Assembly (NCBI GenBank): GCA_963691705.1
Contig: OY829540.1
Coordinates: 70,728,367 to 70,792,366, forward strand
DNA from: Viola odorata
Lineage: Eukaryota > Streptophyta > Magnoliopsida > Malpighiales > Violaceae
Direction: 5' to 3'
Length of the DNA stretch: 64,000 nt
In this document: piece after piece, positions 24,457 through 33,536 of the stretch
Position numbering within the stretch: position 1 is the stretch's first letter
Layout: every line of letters starts with the position of its first letter
Notes under the pieces: model-generated
Told to the model about the DNA's origin: nothing
The model's input: the letters and a program-made list of their open reading frames with translations, nothing else
The model's database searches: none
Position numbers and translations under genes: made by a program

Positions 24457-24600
24457 TTAATCACTCACTGCTTCCTCCATAGTTGCCCGCCAGCCCTGCA
24501 TGGATGATAGACCATACCTAAGCCTACCATTCTCACCATCATCTGAGAATTTCTCTGTTTTCCGAGAGCTGAGGTATATACCCTGGAGAGTAAGAATAAG
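24457..24600 (-). pseudogene. Captured fragment of a protein phosphatase 2C gene (N-terminal exon)
   Basis: On the minus strand the frame reads [20 protein letters not shown], followed by [19 protein letters not shown]. This matches the start of plant PP2C proteins, whose usual MGIYLS start and GWRA-MEDAHA motif are both slightly altered (Met to Gln; MEDA to MEEA, with no His after it). The phosphatase core and its metal-binding DGHGG are absent. The fragment sits inside the Harbinger-like element next to the GeBP inverted repeat. Confidence 0.7.
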
Positions 24601-24792
24601 CAGCAGATCAGAGGATGTGATGAGATTCGTTGCACCAGTTCCGAATCCCATAGCTACAAGCATTAAAATTCAGTACTAGAATAATATAATCACATAATTT
24701 ACATGCTTAACTAGAATTATAAAAAAAAGCCCTGAATCAGCATTTGATTAGGAACTACATATCATCTAAACAGAGTCAACGACGTAAAACCA

Positions 24793-25329
24793 ATTTCATA
24801 TACTTCAGCGCTTCCTTGCTCTCTTAACGTGCCTCAACGAACTTTCAATCTTCCGCTTCATTTTCCTTATCACGTTAACAGGATATTCACCAGGATCTTC
24901 ACCAGAATCTTCATCAGAATCTTCACTAGAATCTTCACCATCCTAGGATGATTTTGTCACACCACTGGATTCACCAATACTCTTCTTCTTCTTCTCCTTC
25001 TCCTCCTGTTCCCAAAGAATTTTGGACAAATCAAATTTTTTTTGTCTTTGCTGATTGTCGTAGGCTACACCATTGCGGTACCGGTAACGATGCGTAAATT
25101 TTCTTCTCATTCTTTTCAACTCTGATTTAACCTCCTCATAAGAAAATTTGTTTTTCAACTTCTGCTTAATTGTTCGAATGAAGTCTCGAGATTCAAAATC
25201 ACCATACGGTGAATTGATCATTGTTTCAAGCACTTCAATTTCATTATCTTGGGTAAATAAACAACCTTGCTGGGCCTGTGCGGATGTTGCTCCGGTTATT
25301 TCAACGGAGGAGGAAGAAGATGACGACAT
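24793..25329 (-). pseudogene. GeBP-like (DUF573) DNA-binding ORF, minus-strand member of an inverted pair
   Basis: The ORF at 24943-25329 starts MSSSSSSSVEITGATSAQAQ and carries the GeBP/storekeeper-type domain, FTQDNEIEVLETMINSPYGD and KSELKRMRRKFTHRYRYRNG, then KKFDLSKILWEQEE. It has a TAG stop (after 128 residues) at a position where the plus-strand twin has CAG. The acidic repeat and basic tail seen in the twin are still recognisable downstream to about 24793 but untranslated. It has the more complete N-terminus of the two. GeBP proteins are plant nuclear transcription factors. As a transposon passenger it may be a captured exon. Confidence 0.6.
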
Positions 25330-25373
25330 GTGGAGAGTGAGGGTGTTTATTTACCCAAGATAATGAAATTGAA

Positions 25374-25817
25374 GTGCTTGAAACAATGATCAATTCACCG
25401 TATGGTGATTTTGAATCTCGAGACTTCATTCAAACAATTAAGCAGAAGTTGAAAAACAAATTTTCTTTTAAGAAGGTTAAATCAGAGTTGAAAAGAATGA
25501 GAAGAAAATTTACGCATCGTTACCGATATCGCAATGGTGTAGCCTACGACAATCAGCAAAGACAAAAAAAATTTGATTTGTCCAAAATTCTTTGGGAACA
25601 GGAGGAGAATGAGAAGAGTATTGGTGAATCCAGTGGTGTGACAAAATCATCCCAGGATGGTGAAGATTCTGGTGAAGATTCTAGTGAAGATTCTGATGAA
25701 GATTCTGGTGAAGATTTTGGTGAAGATCCCGGTGAATATCCTGTTAACGTGATAAGGAAAATGAAGCAGAAGATTGAAAGTTCGTTGAGGCACGTTAAGA
25801 GAGCAAGGAAGCGCTGA
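25374..25817 (+). CDS. GeBP-like (DUF573) DNA-binding ORF, plus-strand member, N-terminally truncated
   Basis: The open frame is 147 residues. The domain core VLETMINSPYGDFESRDFIQ leads into KSELKRMRRKFTHRYRYRN and KKFDLSKILWEQEE. A repeated acidic block follows (variants of GEDSGEDSSEDSDED), then a basic end RHVKRARKR. The Ser/Gln-rich start of its inverted twin is missing because the palindrome begins inside the domain. No ATG is evident before the conserved core: the frame is counted from a TTG, and the first ATG codes the Met of ETMINS. Translation in vivo is doubtful. It looks like a gene fragment inside a mobile element, though I cannot exclude a transposon-encoded Myb-like accessory protein. 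Confidence 0.45.
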   Translation: MLETMINSPYGDFESRDFIQTIKQKLKNKFSFKKVKSELKRMRRKFTHRYRYRNGVAYDNQQRQKKFDLSKILWEQEENEKSIGESSGVTKSSQDGEDSGEDSSEDSDEDSGEDFGEDPGEYPVNVIRKMKQKIESSLRHVKRARKR

Positions 25818-27414
25818 AGTATATGAAATCGGTTTTACGCCGTTGACTCTGGTTAGATGATATGTGCTGTCTTAATGTAGTTCCTAATCAAATGCTGATT
25901 CAGGGCTCTTTTTTTTAATTCTAGTTAAGCAGGTAAATTATGTGATTATATTATTCTAGTACTGAATCTTAATGCTGGTAGCTATGGGATTCGGAACTGG
26001 TGCAACGAATCTCATCACATCATCTGATCTGCTGCTTTACCTGAAAAAGCAAGAGAATGAAGCAATGAGCCTCTAACCAAGTACTCGCATAAAATTAATC
26101 CCATCACTGTTTAGTGTTTACATACAAAATTAAGTACAACATCCAAAAGAAAGAAGAAGAAGCATATTTATCCTCGTGTTCAGATCAAAACTTACGTCAT
26201 TTGTAGTAAAAAGCTGTCTAGGCGAACAAACTATCAAATCTTATCGAAAAGAATAAAGAACAAGTAATCAAAGGTGCAGTTTGGTATCAATCTAAAATGC
26301 GAGGAAGAACCAAAGCAGAAAACTGATATCCAAAGAATCAAAATCTAAGATCATCTCCAATCAGCTAATCACAGAAGCACACAAGTTAGTTAAGATGCAC
26401 CAAGTGAAAGAACAAAGTGTATAGATCACGAAGCAAAATGGAACAAATTGGACCAAATATACATCCAGAATAGCAATACATGCCATAAATGCTTAAAAGG
26501 CGAAACCCATATGGTATTTGTTGTCAAAATGAACTTTCCATAAAAAGAAGCCTAGAGTGGATGAAACATGCTCAACTGTCTCATCAGATGTCAGGCACAC
26601 TCCACAAATACAACAACCTAAAGGCTAATAGATTAGAAAAGCATTAAATTTACATTAGAAAATGATGAAAACAGAATAATCAGACATCTGGAAATTAAGT
26701 ACAAAATTAAGTACAACATCATCTCTAAATAATTGAAAAGAATAACCTACCTATATACAGACATCTGGAAATTAGAAGATGAAATTCAATCAAATTCAAT
26801 CAAATTCTCCCTCACCAAATTCCTTTGGGCAGTCAAAAGTTCATAAAGTTTCATGTGCAGTCAACATAGTTTTGCAGTGACCGAATCCTGTGTGCTTTCT
26901 TGTTACAGCATTCTGCTACCGCAACAACTCCTAAATATCATGGATTTGAAGTTAAAGTGCAAAAGTCCATAACTCAAACAATAAACACACCACAAATTTC
27001 CTACGTCCAGAAATTGAACCAATGATATTGCTTACCCAAAACCGTATGCAATAATTAAAAACAACTCAATGTCTTGCCAACCTATGCAATCCAAGTATAG
27101 GCTCCAAGAAACAATCCTCCCATTATTGCGTACAGAATCGTGATGCAAACAGAGACAACTGAACCATGAAAGACCGTACCAATAAAGAAAAGCACATCAA
27201 ACTATAAACAAACAAGATTCACAGATCAAAGCAGGACAGAAGTAAAATCGTTGAAAGGATAACTCTAGCTCAACCAGCTAGATTTCAAATGAAGCAAATA
27301 ATAAGAGGAAAAGATAAACAATAGGCAATCTAGACTTCAATCCCTAATACATGAAAAATAACTAAATCCCATAAAAGAAAAATGAAGCAAACACAGAAAA
27401 GATTGGAACTTTAC

Positions 27415-28060
27415 TCACCAGCCAATAAGGCAAGGCAGAGACAGTCTCGCTAACAGCAAGCCAAAGACACCAAACCCCAAGAAACACATGACAAACCCAA
27501 CAGAGAGCAATGCCCAAGGAGGAAACTTGTTGCAGGCAATACCAGGGAGCAACCCAACACTTTCTCCAATATCATTAGCGACACCCAACATGGTTATCTG
27601 CTGCTGATTAAACCCTAAAACTGATTTCAGAGCAGGGGAGTAGAGAGGGAAAGTGTACCCAGTTCCTGCACCAATCAACATCCATACTGCTGCTCCTAAC
27701 CCGACCCATGGCGGCCTGCTTCCTGCTTTCAACACTAAATTGGGCATCTTCAATTCAAAGTGCTCAACTTTTTTGTTGCTAAAATTAACCAGTTTCTGGG
27801 TTTTCTGCGGTAGGTGGCGGAGGATTTGATTTTTAAGACAAAGGAAAGAGTTGATTCCCCAGATTGGGACCCTTTTCTGGTATTTCAACCAATCATACCA
27901 ATGAAACTTCTCCAACGCCCACTCGGATTCGCTCTGGTTCATCGCTCCAGTGATAGAGACGATCGACGTTGGAGACGATCGGAGATGGAGACGAAGAAGA
28001 AGAACGGCTGCGTTGAGGTTAGGCTTAGCAGAGGCAGATGAGAAGAAATGAGAGGCATCG
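27415..28060 (-). pseudogene. Captured first exon of a nodulin-like (NFD4) major facilitator transporter
   Basis: From an ATG at 27747 the frame reads MPNLVLKAGSRPPWVGLGAA, then GYTFPLYSPALKSVLGFNQQ and NDIGESVGLLPGIACNKFPP. This is the characteristic N-terminus of plant NFD4/nodulin-like MFS proteins (first membrane spans). The exon still ends in a good splice donor (GGCTG|GTGAGT, about 27418), but no second exon follows inside the element. Sequence to about 28060, also open, may be the captured leader. The remaining ten or so membrane spans of the family are missing, so no transporter can be made. Confidence 0.75.
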
Positions 28061-28560
28061 TTGAAAAGAAGAAGAAAGGGCAAAATTGGGCTTTAGAAAA
28101 ATTCATTTAATGGCACTGTTTGATTAATTGGAAACGCGTGTTTCCATTTGGAGTGGAAAAATGGAGAACACAATTTGTGCCCTCTCCAAATTTGTTCATA
28201 AGTGAACAGTGTGGAAGTTTTTCATTTCCATTCGAGAATGGAAAAATAGGCGAAGTAAACACATTCTCTATTTTTTTGTCCATTTTTCTAAAAACTGGAG
28301 ATTTTTCTAGAAAAACTTCCGAAATAAACGCGGCCTTAATGTTTGTTGGTGTGCTAATTTCTGGACTTGAATGATAAACTTTTTGTGTGAATTTGTTGGT
28401 GGCTAGGTTTTAGGTCAAGTATCTGGATTGAAGGATCAACCTACTCCGTTTACTAGATTGAAGAGCTGGTTCTCTAACCATCCCATTGATGAAATTCCTT
28501 CAACAGTCCTGAATTATCTTGACCGTGATATGTTTAAGGGTTCATCTAAGTTTTCTGATG

Positions 28561-28674
28561 TTGTCAGACAAATTTCAAGCTATGAAAGGGATTACAAATC
28601 TGGAGTTTGACATGTAATTGTCAGACAAATTTCAAGCTATGAAAGGGATTACAAATCTGGAGTTTGACATGTAA
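28561..28674. repeat. Perfect 57-bp tandem duplication
   Basis: 28561-28617 and 28618-28674 are identical. They include the last coding bases and stop of the F-box relic. Confidence 0.95.
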
Positions 28675-29422
28675 CCATGATTATCCTATTGGAGTGATCA
28701 TAGTTTTGTTGAAAAATAATATTCTTGTTATTTTTCTTTCAATAGACGAGGTGAGACTGAATACGATCCTGCTGGAAATATTTGGTGTATATTAATGTAT
28801 CTAATCCTTAATCTAGCAATAGTGATGGGGTTTTCTTTTGTTAGTGGATATGATGAACTATGGGGAAAGAAATTAAGGAAATATAAAAATGGATGCTTTT
28901 TATGATTTCAATCGAACTTACAAAACACTCTTTGAAATCATTCTATTCATATAAAAATAATTAGATGAAACAGATACAGATGATAAAATTGGCATGATAT
29001 TCCATTTGATTAATCTTTGGACCCAACAAGAAACCTGTAAGTGTGATGAATATTCCGATTCCTATATCAGTCATCAGACATGGCCAATTTCAACTATCAC
29101 CTGCGTTGAAGAAGCAGGTACCGTACAATTTTGTTCGTTGGTAAATGGACAATTTAGCGAGCACCCTAACGAGTTTAAGCAGAGCCATCTAACTCATTAA
29201 CCAAAAGGGAAACCAACATTTCTAGCCTGCACTATTTGGAGGAATCCAAGCTCCCCAAAATCAATCTGATGGGATTCTGTAGTTTTGCACACTTATTAGA
29301 ATATGTATAACCAGTATCCTGATGTTTATTGCGAGTATCAGCCTTGCAGAATTAGATGAAGCATGTTTCATCAGCCAGTTGCAAACTAGAAAGGCGCTGA
29401 ATTACGCAGATTGTCACCATCT
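28675..29422. other. Intergenic, 3' side of the ABO5-like gene
   Basis: AT-rich spacer and the probable 3' untranslated part of the minus-strand PPR gene. No other gene was seen. Confidence 0.5.
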
Positions 29423-32072
29423 TCATCTTAAAGGGCTAACAATCCAACCAGTGATGGGATTCTTTCTGCGAACTCCAACTTTTCTATGTGAACCACTTTG
29501 CAACCTTTCAAGCACAGAATATGTCATCGAATCGGGAGTTAGTCCTTCTTGTTTCAACTTTGCATACAAGTCCACAGCTTCAGCAATTCTCCCACTCCTC
29601 TCAAGACAGTCAAGTAAGATATTGTACGTCACAATGTTAGGGTAGCATCCTTCAGAAAGCATCTCATCGAACAAACTGCGAGCCATCTCAACCTTATCTG
29701 TTTTTCCAAAGCATTCAATAAGTGTGCTGTAGGTAACAACATCAGGAGTAAATCCTTTCTCCCGCATCTCCTTAAACCTCATGTGAGCTTCATCCAGATT
29801 ACCATTCTTACCGAGGCAATTAATCAAAGAATTATACGAGATAATGTCAGGTCTGGAATCACTGTTCTCAAGTTCTTCAAATACTTCTATAGCCTCAGAG
29901 ACTTTCCCTGCCCTACCAAAGCTTGAGATCAGGATATTGTAGGTGAATACATCAGGTGAAGGGCCATCCTGCATCATTTTTTGGTAAAGATCCTGGAGGT
30001 GGGCTATCTGCTTTGACTTGCCAAGAGCAGACAACACAGTATTATACATAATTGTATCAGTATTTACTCCTTTCTCGTGTATTTTGCTCAGCAGATCGAT
30101 AGCTTCAGCTGTCTTACCCGAACTGCATAAACGCCCCAGCATAGCCAGGAATGCGTCCCTGTCTCCCTTGTCATGGAAGCTCCACATGCTACAAAACAAC
30201 CTGTGAGCTTCACTAGCATGGCCCAATTTGCTTAGTGCCCTCACAAGGTAAGCATATATTGACCGATTCATGAACTTCTTTGATATTTCCACAACCTTAT
30301 CTAGCTTATGAAGTTGCCCTTCTGCAGCTAGAATATTGAGAATAACACTGTAAGTGAATTCACTTGGACGACATTCTCTCTCCACCATCTTTGAGAAAAC
30401 AAGAATAGCCTTGTCAACCATCTGGGCATTAGCAAGAGCTTGGATCATAGTATTATAAGCAATTAAATTAGGAGAAAAGCCCTTGTTCAACATTTCTTCA
30501 AACAGTGCTAGTGATTCATCAGGTTTCCCAATCTTTCCAGTCATGCGGATCATTATCGTGTATGTATATTCATCAGGCTCACAATGCTTCTTTTTCATGT
30601 CTTCAAAAACCTTGTACACCTGGTCAACCTATCAAAATGCTGCAGATCAGATAATCAGGCTCCATGACGAGGCAGTGCCATCAACAAAAGTAGCATGCAA
30701 CAACAACATATACAATATATATCACAGTGCTCATTCCTTCACTTCAAAACAATCTTATGTAATGTAGTACATTCAACCATGCTATACAACAATCTATTCC
30801 TATTACTAATATGGACACATTTCGGTTTCATTCAGTGTGCAGAACATATTTAGGTTAGCCAACCTTTTTCAAACAAATATATGAGGAGGATAACTGTTTC
30901 AATATAGAAGAAAGCTAAATCTTATGAAGATTACTACAAGTTTATTATATCATCTCTTCCTGAAGAGATGAACAAAAGAACCTAACAAGTTCTACACCTC
31001 ATCTGCATTCTAAAATCCAAACCCAAATGTTTCACCGACAAGCACCACTTTTCCAATGCTAAAACAGGGCATAAACTTCTCAGTCTCAACAATAATACTG
31101 CTCAGTCAAAGTATTTTTCCTTCCGATAGAAGAAGACCTAAATCCCAATTACGGCTACTAACATCTACATAGGATCAGAAGAATTCAACTTAGTTCATTC
31201 CAAATTTCTAAAGGAAACAAAAGAAGACCCCTTAGGCATCCCTAGCTGAAATTAACACTTCAAACATAAGCAAGCAACCGATAATTTTCTGAGAGGAGAC
31301 AAAAAAATCGAACCTTGCCATCTTTGGCCAAAGCATCCAACAGCATGTTGAAAGCAAACACGTCAAGCCTGTAGCTTTTCCTTCTCATTTCCACATAAAC
31401 TCCATACGCTCTCTCACAGTTCCTCGACCTCAAATGCGCTTGCACCAGGCACTTGTACGTGTACTGAGTCATCCTCAAGTCCCATTTCTTTATCAACCCA
31501 ATACAGTACTCCAAGTCATTGCTTTCATTGAAGAAGTTGATCAGGATATTAACAGTGGAGATTGTGCCACCGGTATTGGACTTCTCCATGGACGATAGAA
31601 TCGAACGGACATGGTTCGAGGAGGATGATTTAGTGAGGATGAGAATCATGCGAGTGTAAGTCAAAGGGCTGTGCTGAAAATTAGGAGAAAGCGAGGGGTA
31701 GAAGTGGAAGAAGGAGAGTGCGAGGGAAGGGGAGTTTATGGATTTTAGAATCTCGGAGATTTCCAGGTGGGTGAGCGGTAAGAATGGCGTCAAGTAGGAT
31801 TGGAGTTTATGGAAAGTGTTCGTGGTCGTATCCGTGGAGGGGTGGGACTGGCGGAGGAGATTGGTGACCTGGCAGATGAGGTGGTGGCGGGGTATTGGGT
31901 AGCCGCGTGAGTCGTAGAGGAATGGAGGAGGAGACGGCGGTGGTGTGACTTCAATGGAGAGGGTGCGGCCGGAGGGGGAAGAGGAGGTGATTTTGGCTGT
32001 GTATTTGGTGGACAAGTGGCGGAGGGAGGTGGAATTTGGGGGGAGGAGATGGTGGCGGTGGAGACATCTCAT
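29423..32072 (-). CDS. ABO5-like: Pentatricopeptide repeat protein, P class (ABO5/At1g51965-like)
   Basis: Two exons, 31314-32072 and 29423-30628, joined by a 685-bp GT-AG intron, give 654 residues. The N-terminus (MRCLHRHHLLPPNSTSLRHL) is rich in Arg/His/Ser without acidic residues, as expected for a mitochondrial targeting peptide. Residues about 135-630 form a train of 35-residue PPR motifs, for example TYTIMIRMTGKIGKPDESLA and TYNILISSFGRAGKVSEAIE, with no E or DYW extension. The YDSRGYPIPRHHLIC and EILKSINSPSLAL blocks resemble Arabidopsis ABO5, a mitochondrial protein needed for nad2 intron 3 splicing. That orthology is from memory and is an inference. P-class PPRs bind single-stranded organelle RNA. 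The gene looks intact. Confidence 0.88.
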
Positions 32073-32340
32073 GGTGGTTGAGGCGGCGGACGAAGTGGAG
32101 GTGCAGCGGGTCCTTTTCTGTAAGTTGTCGAGTGTTTGATTATGACTGATGAGCCTTCTCCATCATAGTACATGGTAAGCCATTAAGCCATTACGGTGTC
32201 GTATAAAGACCCTCAATTCATAAACTCTACCGTTTGTGTATTCTCCAATTAGTCCTTACTGTAAAAAAAATTGATACTGTTCTCTTACGATTAATTTTTT
32301 TTCTAAACGAGTGGGCCCTATGTACAATATTAAAAAAAAG
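32073..32340. other. Upstream region of the ABO5-like gene
   Basis: Short promoter region without other recognised features. Confidence 0.4.
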
Positions 32341-32376
32341 TTTTCTCCACTGCTCTCGACTCTATCAAGCTTCACC

Positions 32377-32570
32377 GTACGCTTCCGAGCGTATCTTCCC
32401 ATTCTTTGCGCTTCCTCTCGGATTCTTTCTGCTTTTGCAGCTTCATTGCTGCCTTCTTCTCTGTTTTCTTTGCTTCCCATCTCTGCTGCTTCAACAGCTT
32501 CTTTTGGGCGTTGTTTGAGAGAGGAGGGTTTGCCGTTGCTGCCTTCTCATTTTCAACTATGGGTTTTTAT
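32377..32570 (-). pseudogene. Fragment of a TRM10-type tRNA (guanine-9) methyltransferase gene
   Basis: On the minus strand the frame reads ANPPLSNNAQKKLLKQQRWE, followed by KKTEKKAAMKLQKQKESERK and KRKEWEDTLGSVR, then a TGA. The LSxNAQKKLLKQQRxE block, Lys-rich helix and ERKRKEWE motif are the N-terminal signature of plant TRM10. The usual EEER-KLIE continuation and the whole SPOUT methyltransferase domain are missing, and no start codon is in frame. A GTGAAG after the last codon could be a relic splice donor. It looks like an isolated first-exon relic. Confidence 0.65.
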
Positions 32571-33536
32571 TATAAGCTTAATACACTTACTTTACAAGAA
32601 AAGGAATAAAAGAAAAAAGAAAAGAGTTCGCATAATCTTGATAAAAATGATTAAAAAAACAATATAAGGAAATATTCTGTGACACATCAGCATTTTGTAC
32701 AGCAAGGATTTAATTAGAGAACATAAATAATCGTTAAGAATTTTATTGAACATCAAAATATGTTAAGGACCTGATTAAACATTCGTAAAACGTTGGGACC
32801 CTCTGCTGCCTTTGAAAAAGGTGAGAATGCGAGGTCGAGGCTGAGAGAAATGAGGATGAGAATGAGATGAGAGAGTGACCGACGGCTGCTAGGGTTTCTT
32901 TCTGTCTTGGAAGAGGTGATATGAGAATTGAGAGGATTTACTAATTGAGATGAGAGAGTGACCGACGGCTGCTAATTAGAATCTGATTGAATGATTGATA
33001 GGAAAGAAAAATGGGTAAAAAAAGGTAAGGTAGTCAGGCGGGGCGGTGTTTCAAATATTGAGCCACCCACCGACCCGCCACTGGAAAAACGGGTCGGTAA
33101 TTAAGCGGATATGGTGTTTTTTTCTCTTGAGCGATGCGGATCGGTGCTGTTTGGCGGGTTGCCGGTACAGCCCTACTTTAAATTACAGATTACCCCATAG
33201 AATGCTTGTGATCGTTCAAAATAGAAATTTGACAAAAAAAAACCATATTCCTTCAATGTTACATTATTATGAACATGAAATGGAAGAGGAAAATGGGAAT
33301 TCAAAATTTGCAACAATGAGTAATTTGAGGGGCACAACCGCCCAGAGATGTAATTTGAAAATTACGAGTTGTTGACGATGTTTTAAGTAACTGGATGCAC
33401 AGCATTCTATTCTAACAAAAATTTCTTGCTCTTTTTTATTTCAACAGTTGAAACAGTAGAATGAATGACATGGGCTTCGCGGTAGACACAAGCCGAAAGA
33501 TGAGGGTTAATAGAAAGGCTTCAATCGCGATCAACC
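32571..33536. other. Intergenic
   Basis: A short direct duplication (AGAGAGTGACCGACGGCTGC near 32870 and 32950) and then the probable 3' untranslated part of the MPP gene. No other gene was seen. Confidence 0.5.

Larger units (their letters stand above)
24601..26034. repeat. Inverted repeat around the two GeBP-like ORFs
   Basis: The left arm, about 24601-25264, and the right arm, about 25343-26034, are near-identical inverted copies separated by about 80 bp. The arms include the GeBP-like ORF and about 220 bp beyond its stop. Read-through transcription would give a hairpin of nearly 0.7 kb. Confidence 0.85.
23481..28338. mobile_element. PIF/Harbinger-like non-autonomous element carrying host gene fragments
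   Basis: The element spans 23484-28335 (4852 bp) and is flanked by TTA on both sides (23481-23483, 28336-28338). Its ends GGCCCCGTTTACTTCGGA and, inverted, GGCCGCGTTTATTTCGGA match at 16 of 18 positions. The motif GTTTACTTCG and short TTTCCA/TGGAAA palindromes recur in the subterminal 150-200 bp on both sides. A 3-bp TTA duplication and GC-rich GGCC ends fit PIF/Harbinger. I see no DDE transposase. The interior holds a 70-bp-class repeat array, a PP2C fragment, an inverted pair of GeBP-like ORFs, a piece of an unknown membrane protein (27086-27200, minus, ending GGLFLGAYTWIA) and exon 1 of an NFD4-type transporter. This makes it a Pack-type gene-capturing element. Confidence 0.75.
22595..28617 (+). 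pseudogene. F-box/LRR (FBD-like) gene, broken by two frameshifts and a 4.85 kb transposon
   Basis: The ATG at 22595 begins MSKRSKKESDFEGVDRIGEL, and the F-box continues to about LSKRWRNLWTS (residue 57). The frame then shifts near 22755: the homologous sequence continues in another frame (SDVEYLIFDYVNF, then LEL and LRL leucine-rich pieces) to a stop at 23114. It shifts again to a third frame (EISNPKLLHLSIKYW, then FEIDAPNLTYLMF) to about 23411. Between 23484 and 28335 lies the Harbinger-like insertion. The last exon resumes at about 28409 with GLKDQPTPFTRLKSWFSNHP and stops at 28610. F-box proteins are SCF ubiquitin-ligase adaptors. This copy cannot encode one. Confidence 0.8.
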
